DNA of 64,000 nucleotides, from NCBI RefSeq assembly GCF_000317125.1, contig NC_019695.1, forward strand, positions 5,010,336 through 5,074,335, read 5' to 3'. This DNA is from Chroococcidiopsis thermalis PCC 7203 (GTDB lineage Bacteria; Cyanobacteriota; Cyanobacteriia; Cyanobacteriales; Chroococcidiopsidaceae). This document shows, one piece after another, positions 26,480 to 35,186 of this stretch. Numbering within the stretch: position 1 is the first letter of the stretch; the number at the start of each line of letters is the position of its first letter. Under the pieces are notes generated by a model. It did no database searches, was not told the origin of the DNA, and saw only the letters and a list, made by a program, of their open reading frames with translations. The position numbers and the translations under genes were made by a program.

Positions 26480-27463
26480 TTAGAACGAGCTGAGGGAGCT
26501 GAGGAAGAGTTTATTCCCCCTTGTCCCCCTTGTCCCCCTTGTCCCCCTTGTCCCCCTTGTCCCCCTTGTCCCCCCTTGTCCCCCCTTGTCCCCCCTTGTC
26601 CCCCTTGTCCCCCCTTGTCCCCCGACTCCCGACTCCCGACTCCCGACTCCCGTTCCCTTCACCCGATCCGGTACTTTGCCAAAAACCTCCTTCACCGCTT
26701 TTAACGTTGGTGCAGTGTCAAAATCTCCTACTACAATCAATGTAGCGTTGTCGGGGCTGTAAAACCTGTTGTAATAATCTCTGACTTTTTCCGCAGTAAA
26801 CTTTTCCACGTCAGCTTTCGTACCGCCTACAGGCAAACCATATGGAGAGTTAGGAAACGCCGCACGCCTCACGGCGCGATCGAGGCGATAAGTAGGACTA
26901 TTCTCATAACCCTGTAGCTCAGAGATGACAACTCGCTTTTCACTTGCTAGTTGCTCGTCATTAATTAGCGCATTCTGCATCCGATCTGCTTCAAGTTCCA
27001 GCAGCGCCTTCAATTTATTTCGTTCTACCGTGCCAAAATATGCTGTTTGGTCGAAGCTGGTAAAAGCATTGGACTCGCTACCTAAAGCACTAAACAGGCG
27101 ACCAAATTGAATTGGACGGGTCGTCGTACCTTTAAACAGCATATGCTCCAATTGGTGGGCAATACCGTTTACCCCTGGAGCTTCATTGCGCGATCCGACT
27201 TTGTACCATACCTGGACGCTAACGACTGGTGCAGTATGGACTTCTTTAGTTAAAATCGTTAGACCGTTTTCCAGTATTGTTTTACGGACATCTTCCGTGA
27301 CGGATAGAGGCGATCGCGTGACTGTAGCAGCAGGACGCTGAGAGTCAGCAGCAGCGGGAAAACTCAGCGTTATTCCATTAGCCAAGAACAGCACTCCACT
27401 CAGACAAAGAGTGAATGGAATCACAAATAGCCGATGACGGCGTAAATAAGTAAAAATCCGCAT
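26480..27463 (-). CDS. M16 zinc peptidase, N-terminal catalytic portion (frameshifted)
   Basis: A 327-residue frame with a signal/anchor segment (about 12-35) and the catalytic M16 domain. The zinc motif HQLEH is at 103-107 (GIAHQLEHMLFKGTT), with the downstream Glu at 182 (VVISELQGYENSP). The natural protein would continue into the frame at 24526-26436. Here, after VFGKVPDRVKG (about residue 270), the reading frame enters a tandem repeat encoding Gly-Thr-Arg units and ends out of frame shortly after. Loss of a single C from one of the four C6 runs would rejoin the two parts. It might be a pseudogene, a phase-variable gene or a sequencing error. Confidence 0.85.
   Translation of the reverse strand: MRIFTYLRRHRLFVIPFTLCLSGVLFLANGITLSFPAAADSQRPAATVTRSPLSVTEDVRKTILENGLTILTKEVHTAPVVSVQVWYKVGSRNEAPGVNGIAHQLEHMLFKGTTTRPIQFGRLFSALGSESNAFTSFDQTAYFGTVERNKLKALLELEADRMQNALINDEQLASEKRVVISELQGYENSPTYRLDRAVRRAAFPNSPYGLPVGGTKADVEKFTAEKVRDYYNRFYSPDNATLIVVGDFDTAPTLKAVKEVFGKVPDRVKGTGVGSRESGVGGQGGTRGTRGDKGGQGGTRGTRGTRGTRGTRGTRGNKLFLSSLSSF
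26521..26651. repeat. TTGTCCCCC tandem array with variable C-runs, in the M16 gene
   Basis: On the plus strand there are eleven units at 26521-26623: seven of 9 nt (TTGTCCCCC) and four of 10 nt with an extra C (units 6, 7, 8 and 10). Four GACTCCC 7-mers follow at 26624-26651. The net extra length explains the frameshift between the two halves of the M16 gene. Confidence 0.95.
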
Positions 27464-28841
27464 GAATTGTTTCGATTGACAGTCAGTGGTTGCTAAGTTC
27501 AGTAGTCTTATTGACTCTACTGTAGTCCGCCGACCGCAACTTAGGGATTAGCATTTGTTTACCTAAGCATCGACTTTTGTTTAATTTTTTTATCTCAATC
27601 TATCTGCGATCGCCTTTCCTCCAACACTCACTTATTCAATCTCCATTCGCCGCAGACTTAAATAAGTGAGTTGAGAATCCTGGATATTCATCAACTCATC
27701 TAGTTGTGTACGTAGTCTGCGTAATACCGACGAGATCGCCCACAATCATGAATCAATTCGCAATTCAATATTCGCCCCATAATTTATATATTCTTAAAAT
27801 AATTCAAATCCAATTTTCACCGTTGCTTTACAATTTGCTCTAGTCATTCTCTGTAGTTTCACGCAATAACTTTTAACCTACTTAAAGATTTAAATAATGC
27901 TTTATACAAAACATTAAATTTGAACTAACTGGGTTATAATAGCTGCATTCTAATCGGGTAACCTGAAAAGGGTATGAATGAATTTATCTAAATATTTTTT
28001 TATCTAAAATAGAGACAGAAAGCTTAATTTTCGTATTATCGCTGCGTCCATAAACCTAACAGTTTGTAGCATTGTTAAACATGGATTATGTGCATTAGCT
28101 TTGTAATGCATAAATAGATACGATTGCTGCACAGTCTTTATTTATTCAATAGTTGTTTTTCAAATTCACTTGTATTATATAGAGGAGTAAGTGTACGAAC
28201 CTGTATGAGATAATACTTTATTTGCTTACGCTAGATATATCCTAGTGATTACACTTACTAAGTTCTAAGTAAAAAAAAACACATTGAGTATTTTTATTTC
28301 TTGCGGAAAATACTAGTTGACAATCTTAAGAAATAATGAAATTATCGAATCATAACGAGTTTAAATCTTTGCGATAAGAAATTCTAAACTCGGTCAACTC
28401 AAATAACATAAATAAGATCGAAAACAAGTGACTCTTTGTTGCTTGAATATCTATATTATGTATTGAGTAAAAACCTGATAAATATATGTAGAAATCATCT
28501 GCTATCCTTCATTTCCTATCGATATATATTCAGTGATTTTAGAAAGCTATATGCCTGGCTTTTCATCTGAATTCAACTATTTTGAAGTAGTGCATGAGAT
28601 ATCTCCAGTTTGAAGTTTTGCCAAACATAGGTAAAAGGCATGGTGAAAAAAAATATCTTTGACAGCTAAGAGCTGTAGAAATAGTTTCTTGTACTCAACT
28701 CAGTAGGATTAAACATGTTCAGATGACTTCTTTAGCTCTGGTATAGCTCTTATAACGTAGCTATCTCAAGCGAGTTCTGTGCATTGCAAGCTATGTTATT
28801 TCTCTTGACTTAACTCATTCACAAATTACTCAGGACTATTC
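27464..28841. other. 1.4-kb AT-rich non-coding gap
   Basis: No coding frame, RNA gene or mobile element was recognised in this long gap between the M16 and diaminobutyrate genes, which diverge. It is clearly more AT-rich than its surroundings, with few GCGATCGC sites. A small inverted repeat (TGCATTA ... TAATGCA) is at 28091-28110, and a TATAAT-like box near 27933. It may hold a long leader or promoter region for the downstream cassette, or decayed sequence. Confidence 0.5.
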
Positions 28842-30164
28842 ATGGTAACTATTATTAAGCGATCGACTCCCATTTTAGAAAGGCAAGCTCGCCGCGAATC
28901 AAACGCGCGAACATACGCTCGAAACTTGGGGTTAGCAATATCAGAAGCTAAGGGCATTTACGTTAAAGACGTAGATGGCAAAACATACATCGACTGCTTA
29001 GCTTGCGCGGGTGCATTACCTCTAGGACACAACCACCCAGCTGTCAAGCAAGCAATCTACGACGCACTCAATAACGATCTGCCCATGCAGACATTGGATC
29101 TGATCACGCCAATTAAGGATGAGTTTGTTTCCGAGTTATTCGAGTCCTTGCCAGCAGAATTTAGCAAAAATGCCAAAATTCAATTCTGCGGTCCCTCCGG
29201 TTCCGATGCCGTTGAAGCTGCACTCAAGTTAGTCAAAACGGCAACAGGTAGACGGGCAGTTGGTGCTTTTCGCGGTGGCTACCACGGCATGACTCACGGT
29301 TCTTTGGCACTGATGGGAAGTTTAGGTCCCAAAATGCAAGTTCCAGGGTTAATGCCAGATGTTCATTTCTTCCCCTACCCTTATCATCATCGCTATCCTA
29401 TCGGTACGGGCGACTGCGAGCAAGATTATCAACAGTGTAGCCAATACCTAGAGACAACCTTGGGCGATCCAGAGGGTGGCATTCTTCCCCTAGCTGGTTT
29501 AGTCATGGAAATCGTTCAAGGTGAAGGTGGTGTAATTCCAGCACCGGACGCTTGGGTGCGAGAGGTACGCAGAATTACGCGAGAACGAAACATTCCCTTA
29601 ATTGCGGATGAAGTTCAAACTGGTCTAGGTAGAACGGGGACGCTTTACGCCTTTGAACGTTCTGGAATCATACCTGATGTTATCGTTCTATCCAAAGCAG
29701 TTGGGGGTAGCTTACCGCTAGCAGTCATTCTTTACAAAGATGAATTAGATGTTTGGCAACCAGGCGCACACGCAGGCACTTTCCGAGGCAATCAACTTGC
29801 AATGGCGACTGGACTCGCCACCATTCGCTACATCCGTGAAAATCAACTCGCTAGCTATGTTGAGCAAATGGGGATGCATTTTCAGATGCAGTTATGGCAA
29901 ATCCAAGCCGAATTTTCCCACTTGATTGCCGACGTGCGGGGACGGGGGCTAATGGTGGGAGTAGAACTATCCGCACAAGTCAGACACCTGGGTCGCCAAC
30001 TTCAAGCTGAGTGTCTCGATCGCGGTTTAATTATCGAACTAGGTGGTCGTAATTCCAGCGTCGTGCGCTTTCTACCACCTTTGATTATCGAAGCACCACA
30101 GATTGATGATGTCTGTCAAATTTTCCGAGATGCAGTTGCAGCTGTTGCCCAGGAGAACATTTAA
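28842..30164 (+). CDS. dat: Diaminobutyrate-2-oxoglutarate aminotransferase
   Basis: A class III PLP aminotransferase of 440 residues. It moves an amino group from glutamate to aspartate semialdehyde, giving L-2,4-diaminobutyrate. The motifs match the family: CGPSGSDAVEAALKL (116-130), GGYHGMTHGS, Asp256 in LIADEVQTGLGRTG, and the PLP lysine Lys285 in VLSKAVGGSLPLAV. The next gene encodes a matching PLP decarboxylase six bases after this stop codon, so the pair would give 1,3-diaminopropane. The ATG at 28842 is preceded by an AT-rich leader with no strong Shine-Dalgarno. Ectoine- and acinetobacter-type homologues are similar, so the exact donor is inferred. Confidence 0.9.
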   Translation: MVTIIKRSTPILERQARRESNARTYARNLGLAISEAKGIYVKDVDGKTYIDCLACAGALPLGHNHPAVKQAIYDALNNDLPMQTLDLITPIKDEFVSELFESLPAEFSKNAKIQFCGPSGSDAVEAALKLVKTATGRRAVGAFRGGYHGMTHGSLALMGSLGPKMQVPGLMPDVHFFPYPYHHRYPIGTGDCEQDYQQCSQYLETTLGDPEGGILPLAGLVMEIVQGEGGVIPAPDAWVREVRRITRERNIPLIADEVQTGLGRTGTLYAFERSGIIPDVIVLSKAVGGSLPLAVILYKDELDVWQPGAHAGTFRGNQLAMATGLATIRYIRENQLASYVEQMGMHFQMQLWQIQAEFSHLIADVRGRGLMVGVELSAQVRHLGRQLQAECLDRGLIIELGGRNSSVVRFLPPLIIEAPQIDDVCQIFRDAVAAVAQENI

Positions 30165-30170
30165 TCAAAA

Positions 30171-31679
30171 ATGGACTTACAGCATTTTCTCAATCACAAT
30201 CCTGAAAGCTTAGCCCAATACGCTCAAACTGTACAGCAAACTCAGAAGTTAATTCAGGACTGCCTGAGCCAGCAAGAACGAGTTTTCAGTGGCTTATCTC
30301 CCGCAACTCTCAGCGAGTTTCTCACTCAAAAGATTCTGCCAGAGCAAGGAATCCCGACTCAGCAAGTTTTACAAGAAGCTGTAGAGGCGATCTTCAGCCA
30401 TTCGATCGCCGTACATCATCCCGATTGCGTGGCTCACTTGCACTGCCCCGTGTTAATTCCCTCTCTAGCAGCAGAAATGCTGATCTCGGCATTTAATCAG
30501 TCGATGGACTCTTGGGATCAGAGCGGTGCAGCGACGCTACTAGAGCAGAATTTGATTAACTTTATGTGTCAGTTGTATGGTTACGATGCCAACGCTGATG
30601 GCACTCTTACCAGTGGTGGCACGCAGTCAAATTTTATGGCGTTGATGCTAGCGCGGGATTATGCTTTGCAGCAACGTGGATTTACAAGTCAGCTGCACGG
30701 GTTGCCAAACTTAGCAGGGCGATTTCGGATTCTCTGTTCGGAGGTAGCACACTTTAGCGTTCAACAATCGGCAGCGATTTTAGGCTTAGGGATGAATGCA
30801 GTCGTGCGCGTCAAAGTTGACAAGAACTATCGCCTCTGTTCTCAACATTTGGTGCAGTGCTTAGAAGATATCGATCGCCAAGATTTGATTCCAATTTGCA
30901 TTGTCGCAACAGCTGGGACGACAGATTTTGGTAGTATCGACCCGATCGCCGAAATGACTGCGATCGCCCACGAACACAACACTTGGTTGCACGTCGATGC
31001 TGCCTATGGTGGAGCGTTAATGCTCAGCGATCGCCATCGCCAGAAACTAGCTGGCATTCACCAAGCAGATTCTATCACGATCGATTTTCACAAACTCTTC
31101 TATCAACCGATTCCCTGTAGTCTGTTCTTACTCAAAGATAAATCTCGCTTTGAGTTGATGCGGCTGAATGTTGCTTACCTAAATCCAGAGCATAACGAAG
31201 ACGAAGGCATTCCCGATTTAGTGACAAAATCAATTCAGACCACTCGTCGGTTTGATGCAGTCAAACCATATATTGCCTTTCGCGCCCTCGGGCGAGAATT
31301 CTTTGCTGGCGTTGTCGATCGCGGCATTGAAATCACTCAGCAAATTGCGGCACACATCGAGCAAGATCCGCAGCTAGAACTAGCAGTCAGCCCCGAAATG
31401 AGTACTGTTGTCTTTCGATATCGCTCCACCAATGCTGTAAATTTGGGCATCAAACAAGCCTTATTACAGACAGGTAAAGCCGTCATCGGTCAGACCGAAA
31501 TCCAAGGCAAGGCATATCTAAAATTTACCCTGATTAATCCCCTAGTCACCTTCGATCGCACAGTTGCCCTCGTCGAAAAAATCAAACGTCTAGGAACAAT
31601 GCTGAGCGAATCACCCCATTTCCTCCAACCTGCAATAGAAGCGGGAGTCGGGAATCAAAAGTCAAAAGTTAAAAGTTAA
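30171..31679 (+). CDS. ddc: L-2,4-diaminobutyrate decarboxylase (PLP group II)
   Basis: A 502-residue group II PLP decarboxylase. Key parts: TSGGTQSNFMALMLAR (148-162), His194 in EVAHFSVQQSA, Asp276 in WLHVDAAYGGALML and the PLP lysine Lys308 in ITIDFHKLFYQP. The adjacent aminotransferase makes diaminobutyrate, which points to this substrate and to 1,3-diaminopropane as product; related glutamate or aromatic decarboxylases are the alternative. The start ATG at 30171 follows the previous stop by only six bases, which suggests translational coupling. The last 11 residues (GVGNQKSKVKS) and the stop come from a heptamer repeat. Confidence 0.88.
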   Translation: MDLQHFLNHNPESLAQYAQTVQQTQKLIQDCLSQQERVFSGLSPATLSEFLTQKILPEQGIPTQQVLQEAVEAIFSHSIAVHHPDCVAHLHCPVLIPSLAAEMLISAFNQSMDSWDQSGAATLLEQNLINFMCQLYGYDANADGTLTSGGTQSNFMALMLARDYALQQRGFTSQLHGLPNLAGRFRILCSEVAHFSVQQSAAILGLGMNAVVRVKVDKNYRLCSQHLVQCLEDIDRQDLIPICIVATAGTTDFGSIDPIAEMTAIAHEHNTWLHVDAAYGGALMLSDRHRQKLAGIHQADSITIDFHKLFYQPIPCSLFLLKDKSRFELMRLNVAYLNPEHNEDEGIPDLVTKSIQTTRRFDAVKPYIAFRALGREFFAGVVDRGIEITQQIAAHIEQDPQLELAVSPEMSTVVFRYRSTNAVNLGIKQALLQTGKAVIGQTEIQGKAYLKFTLINPLVTFDRTVALVEKIKRLGTMLSESPHFLQPAIEAGVGNQKSKVKS

Positions 31680-31738
31680 AAGTCAAAAAATTCTCTCACT
31701 CCCCACTTGCCACTTCTTCACACTACTCACTACTTACT
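31645..31738. repeat. GGGAGTC/AAAAGTC/CACTACT repeat block
   Basis: AAAAGTC-type units begin within the 3' end of the decarboxylase gene and, followed by CACTACT units, fill the gap to the next gene. Confidence 0.8.
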
Positions 31739-31746
31739 GAAAACCT

Positions 31747-32967
31747 ATGTTAAAACCAACACCCGTATATCCTAGAGTCGCAGCACTATGTAAGTCTCGG
31801 AAATGGCAGTCTTGGGAAGGTTACATCATGGCAGACACTTATAACTTCTCGATAATGCCTGAGTATTTAGCAATTCGCAATACGGCTGCTTTGTTTGATT
31901 TCTTTCCACTGTACGTCTATCTCATTCGCGGTGCAGATGCAGCTTTGTTACTGGATCGCTTGATTACGCGCAATATTAATAAGTGCAAAATCGGGCAAGT
32001 TATGTATACAGCTCTGTGCGATGCTGAGGGTAAGTTGCTCGACGATGGTACAGTTTATCGTTTTGACGAAACAACGTTTCAATTGACGACCAATACTCCA
32101 ACTTTAGATTGGGTGCAGGCAAATGCCACAGGCTTGCGAGTCGAGATTCAAGACAAAACCCTGACAACTAACACCCTACCCTTACAAGGACCGAAATCCC
32201 GCACTATCCTAAATCAAGTTGCTGCTACTAACTTAGATGGGCTAAAGTATTTCAATTTCGTCGAGACAAAAATTCGCGATATCCCGGTGGTGATTTCCCG
32301 CACGGGTTATACAGGCGATCTCGGTTATGAAGTCTGGTCTGATGCTAAAGATGCGATCGCCCTGTGGGATATTTTGATGGAAGCAGGAAGCTCGGAAGGT
32401 ATTCAGCCTGCTGGTTTCTACGCGCTGGACTTGGCAAGAATTGAAGCTGGTCTAATTTGGTACGAATACGATTACATTCCCTCCCGTCAAGCTCAAACCG
32501 ACGCAGAAAAATTGTCTCCCCTAGAAGTCAGCTTGGCTTGGACTGTAGACTTTAGCAAGGCAAGTTTCATCGGTCGGGAAGCATTGCTGAAAGAAAAGGA
32601 ACAAGGGGTACAGCGACAGTTGGTAGGATTGGAGTTAGATCGCCAGTTTTTACATCAAACTTACGGCGAACAATCTTTATTTCTACAAGATTTGCGTACC
32701 CCTTGGCGGACGAAGTTCCCCGTCCGCGTAGGAGAACAAACAATCGGTCAGGTAACGAGCGGCTGTTGGTCGCCCGCAGGTCAAAATTATATTGCGATCG
32801 CCTGTGTATCGTCCAACTACGCCCAAGCGACAACTTCCCTCACCCCCAAAATGACTGTAGAAATTCACGGGCAAACCATCCCTACCAGCATCAAATCTCT
32901 TCCCTTCTACGATCCAGACCACAAGCGTAGTACTGCAACTAGCGTTCCTACTTTGGCGCTAGCTTGA
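31747..32967 (+). CDS. GcvT-like aminomethyltransferase family protein
   Basis: A 406-residue protein of the folate-binding GcvT/YgfZ/DmdA superfamily. It has the N-terminal GcvT fold (residues 30-260, EYLAIRNTAALFDFFPLYVYLIRGADAALLLDRLITRN; then PVVISRTGYTGDLGYEVW) and the C-terminal barrel domain (FIGREALLKEKEQG; QVTSGCWSPAGQNYIAIACV). These enzymes use tetrahydrofolate to take methylene or methyl groups from amines or sulfonium compounds. It is not linked to gcvH or gcvP, so it is probably not the glycine-cleavage T protein. It lies downstream of dat-ddc on the same strand and may act on a methylated amine, which is speculative. Confidence 0.82.
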   Translation: MLKPTPVYPRVAALCKSRKWQSWEGYIMADTYNFSIMPEYLAIRNTAALFDFFPLYVYLIRGADAALLLDRLITRNINKCKIGQVMYTALCDAEGKLLDDGTVYRFDETTFQLTTNTPTLDWVQANATGLRVEIQDKTLTTNTLPLQGPKSRTILNQVAATNLDGLKYFNFVETKIRDIPVVISRTGYTGDLGYEVWSDAKDAIALWDILMEAGSSEGIQPAGFYALDLARIEAGLIWYEYDYIPSRQAQTDAEKLSPLEVSLAWTVDFSKASFIGREALLKEKEQGVQRQLVGLELDRQFLHQTYGEQSLFLQDLRTPWRTKFPVRVGEQTIGQVTSGCWSPAGQNYIAIACVSSNYAQATTSLTPKMTVEIHGQTIPTSIKSLPFYDPDHKRSTATSVPTLALA

Positions 32968-32970
32968 GGC

Positions 32971-33420
32971 TTAGACCGATTGTAGTTTGGGTAAAGTCCG
33001 AATAAATTCTAAGGGTAAACTATCAGTATCGGCGATAAATGCGACTTCATAAACGCGATCGCCGATTTGTTGTTGCGTGGGTTCTAATAAGACTTTTAAG
33101 GGTTGATACTGTTCTGGTTGGGTTTCAGCAGCTTGGGCAAATCGATCCTTTACAGAAGTTAACCAACTTGGTAAATCGGTAGCAGTATCGGTCAAATCGA
33201 AAGATAGATGATAGTATCCCACGTAATGCTCGTCACCAAACGCATCTGGGGCGGGGCGCGGCTGGGGAATTTGAATTAATTCAATCCGCCCTCCTAATCC
33301 TTCCATCCAGCAAGCCAGAGTGTAACCCGTGGTAAAGCGATCGCACACAGTAAATCCTAACTGCTCGTAAAAGGCGATCGCTTTATGAATATTTGCAGTC
33401 CGAATGGAGACGTGGTGCAT
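32971..33420 (-). CDS. VOC (glyoxalase/bleomycin-resistance) family protein
   Basis: A single-domain vicinal-oxygen-chelate protein of about 149 residues. The start MHHVSIRTANIHKAIAFYEQLGFTV is the classic VOC opening, with the metal-type His2/His3. Glu-containing strands follow (GRIELIQIPQ, DRVYEVAFIADTD, then SLPLEFIRTL at the end). A longer frame to 33474 exists, but its extra 18 residues are encoded by GGGCGAG repeats, so I used the ATG at 33420. It converges with the GcvT-like gene with three bases between the stops. The substrate is unknown. Confidence 0.85.
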   Translation of the reverse strand: MHHVSIRTANIHKAIAFYEQLGFTVCDRFTTGYTLACWMEGLGGRIELIQIPQPRPAPDAFGDEHYVGYYHLSFDLTDTATDLPSWLTSVKDRFAQAAETQPEQYQPLKVLLEPTQQQIGDRVYEVAFIADTDSLPLEFIRTLPKLQSV

Positions 33421-33532
33421 AACTAGGGACGAGGGGCGAGGGGCGAGGGGCGAGGGGCGAGGGAAAGAGGACAAGGGGGATGTAAAACTACTTTCTTCCC
33501 CTACTCCCTACTTCCGACTCCCGACTCCCTAT
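33421..33532. repeat. GGGGCGA 7-mer array
   Basis: GAGGGGC heptamers (five or so) and CTCCCTAC/GACTCCC units occupy the gap upstream of the VOC gene. Confidence 0.85.
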
Positions 33533-34042
33533 TCACTCAAATAACCGGAAGTAGGGATAGCGAACGGGGACTCCTGGTTCTTTCTCTAGATCGAAATTAA
33601 TGACTTCCCAGCAGGGTTCATCTAAAGGATCGGGGCTAAATTCTACGGGTAAGCCGTAAAGTCTGGGTTTGGTTTGGTCGGACTGCCCTTTCCAGGGGGT
33701 ACTGCGCTCCAAGTAACCGCTAATTAAGTCTTGATAGCGACGAGCGATAATCACCCGCGTGGCGCGATAACCCTGTGTATACAGCCTATCCAGTGCTTCG
33801 TGAATTTCAAACCTAATACCGTCTGGGTGGGTATGTTGTCTGTACCACTCGTTATTCCAACGCCGCCAGTGGCGACCTGACTGGAGATGAATCAATTCAC
33901 CTGTTTTCGGATCGGCTTCAAAAGCCCCATGACGCGGACATAAATAAGTATCCGTCAACGTTAGCGCCGGGATCGGTTGGCGACAGTGGGGACACGGAAT
34001 TTCTGGACCAAATATTGGGTACTGCAAGCCTGGATTGATCAT
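33533..34042 (-). CDS. TIGR02652-family cyanobacterial conserved protein
   Basis: A 169-residue cytosolic protein found in cyanobacteria and known only as a family. It begins with a zinc-ribbon-like pair (CPHC at about 17-20, then CPRHG at about 33-37), giving three Cys and a His as possible metal ligands. The stretch RHWRRWNNEWYRQHTHPDGIRFEIHEALDRLYTQGYRATRVIIARRYQDLI is the best-conserved part of the family. No function is known. The ATG at 34042 fits the family start. Confidence 0.82.
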   Translation of the reverse strand: MINPGLQYPIFGPEIPCPHCRQPIPALTLTDTYLCPRHGAFEADPKTGELIHLQSGRHWRRWNNEWYRQHTHPDGIRFEIHEALDRLYTQGYRATRVIIARRYQDLISGYLERSTPWKGQSDQTKPRLYGLPVEFSPDPLDEPCWEVINFDLEKEPGVPVRYPYFRLFE

Positions 34043-34219
34043 GAGGCGTAAACCAGAATACTGACTTGTCTACCACTGCCGTTGATTCGATTCTGTTTTT
34101 GCGACCAACTAGAGCTTTTTAGACCCACCACCGCCTCCTAAAGACTATCACATTGCGATTTTTTGTATAGAATAGCTACACCATTATAGATTTGGAATCT
34201 TAAGGTTTTAAGCTAAACG

Positions 34220-34780
34220 ATGATTCTTAATCATCATATAGAACATTCTATCGTGTCTGCCCAATCCTACTGGTCAATTCCCGATCTTTCCCCGGCTGCC
34301 TTTGTTGCAGCTAATGCTGTCGTCATGGGCGCTGTCAAGCTGGCAAAAGGTGCGAGTATTTGGTACGGAGCCGTGGTGCGCGGCGATGTCGAAAGGATTG
34401 AAATTGGTGAATGTACTAATATTCAAGATGGCGCTATCTTACACGGCGATCCTGGAAAACCGACTGTTTTGGAAGATTATGTTACGGTAGGACATCGGGC
34501 GGTCGTGCATTCAGCTTACGTCGAGCGGGGCAGTTTAATCGGTATTGGCGCAGTAATTTTAGATGGTGTTAGAGTCGGAGCGGGAAGCATTGTGGGAGCG
34601 GGAGCAGTTGTGAGTAAAGATGTACCACCGCGATCGCTTGTTGTCGGAGTACCTGCCAAAATTTTACGGGAAGTCTCCCAAGCCGAAGCCGCAGAATTGA
34701 TCGAACACGCTCGTCGCTACGAAAAACTCGCCCTCGTCCATGCAGGGAAGGGAACCGATCTAGGATTTTACCGAGACTAG
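34220..34780 (+). CDS. Gamma-class carbonic anhydrase family protein
   Basis: A left-handed beta-helix hexapeptide protein of 186 residues. The three zinc-type histidines are at 75 (ILHGD), 92 and 97 (GHRAVVH), spaced as in gamma-carbonic anhydrases, and RGDVERIEIGECTNIQDGAI is the family core. It lacks the CcmM RuBisCO-like repeats, so it is not full CcmM. It is possibly an active or cargo-type gamma-CA; homologues often annotated PaaY/YrdA are related. Direct activity cannot be judged from sequence. The ATG at 34220 gives 20 residues ahead of the helix. Confidence 0.9.
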   Translation: MILNHHIEHSIVSAQSYWSIPDLSPAAFVAANAVVMGAVKLAKGASIWYGAVVRGDVERIEIGECTNIQDGAILHGDPGKPTVLEDYVTVGHRAVVHSAYVERGSLIGIGAVILDGVRVGAGSIVGAGAVVSKDVPPRSLVVGVPAKILREVSQAEAAELIEHARRYEKLALVHAGKGTDLGFYRD

Positions 34781-34915
34781 GGACAAGGGAGACAAGGGAG
34801 AGGGGGGAGACAAGGGACAAGGGAGACTAGGGAGACTAGGGAGACTAGGGAGACTAGGGAGACAAGGAAGCAGTTTGTTTTAACTTTTGACTTTTAACTT
34901 TTGACTTTTGAAAAG
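34772..34915. repeat. ACAAGGGAG/ACTAGGGAG 9-mer arrays and TTTTGACTTT repeats
   Basis: ACAAGGGAG units begin at the gamma-CA stop codon. Five GGGAGACTA units and TTTTAACTTTTGACT 7-mers follow up to about 34915. Confidence 0.9.
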
Positions 34916-35001
34916 GACTAGTCAATTTGTCGTTTTCGGCTAACAATTAAAGATGAGAAAATTTCAAAAATCTTTAAACTCTATTTAAGAGAGGAAGACA
35001 T

Positions 35002-35127
35002 ATGGACATCGATCTGCGCGTTGCTTTTGTTCTGCTACCAGTAATCGCTGCTGCTAGCTGGGCGCTATTTAACATTGCTCCTGCTGCAATCAGACAAATT
35101 CAAGGCTTTTTCAACAAAGAAGCTTAA
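35002..35127 (+). CDS. psbY: Photosystem II protein Y
   Basis: This 41-residue protein begins [20 protein letters not shown] and ends with QGFFNKEA. It matches cyanobacterial PsbY: one TM helix (about 7-28), followed by RQIQGFFN. PsbY is a small peripheral subunit of photosystem II in the thylakoid membrane. The gene is preceded by GAGGAAG (34991-34997), a good Shine-Dalgarno five bases before the ATG. A hairpin terminator follows about 28 bases after the stop codon. It is convergent with the Ycf37-like gene. Confidence 0.93.
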
Positions 35128-35154
35128 TTTGAGGGAGGGGGGGTTAAAAAGCTT

Positions 35155-35178
35155 AGGGTGCGTTATTGAACGCACCCT
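35155..35178. terminator. Hairpin terminator shared by psbY and the TPR gene
   Basis: A 10-bp perfect stem (AGGGTGCGTT / AACGCACCCT) with a 4-base loop lies between the convergent genes psbY and the Ycf37-like gene. Short T or A tracts flank it on both sides, so it may end both transcripts. Confidence 0.75.
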
Positions 35179-35186
35179 ATTCTTCG

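Noticed and set aside
26521-26623. Repeat array resembling a CRISPR
   Set aside because: The units are 9-10 nt with no spacers, so it is a simple tandem repeat and not a CRISPR array. No cas gene is near.
33421-33474. Longer N terminus of the VOC protein
   Set aside because: The extra 18 residues are encoded by GGGGCGA repeats and VOC proteins normally start at the internal MHHVSIRT.
34165-34179. NtcA-like site before the gamma-carbonic anhydrase gene
   Set aside because: The sequence is GTA-N9-TAC, one base longer than the GTA-N8-TAC consensus, so I do not call it.
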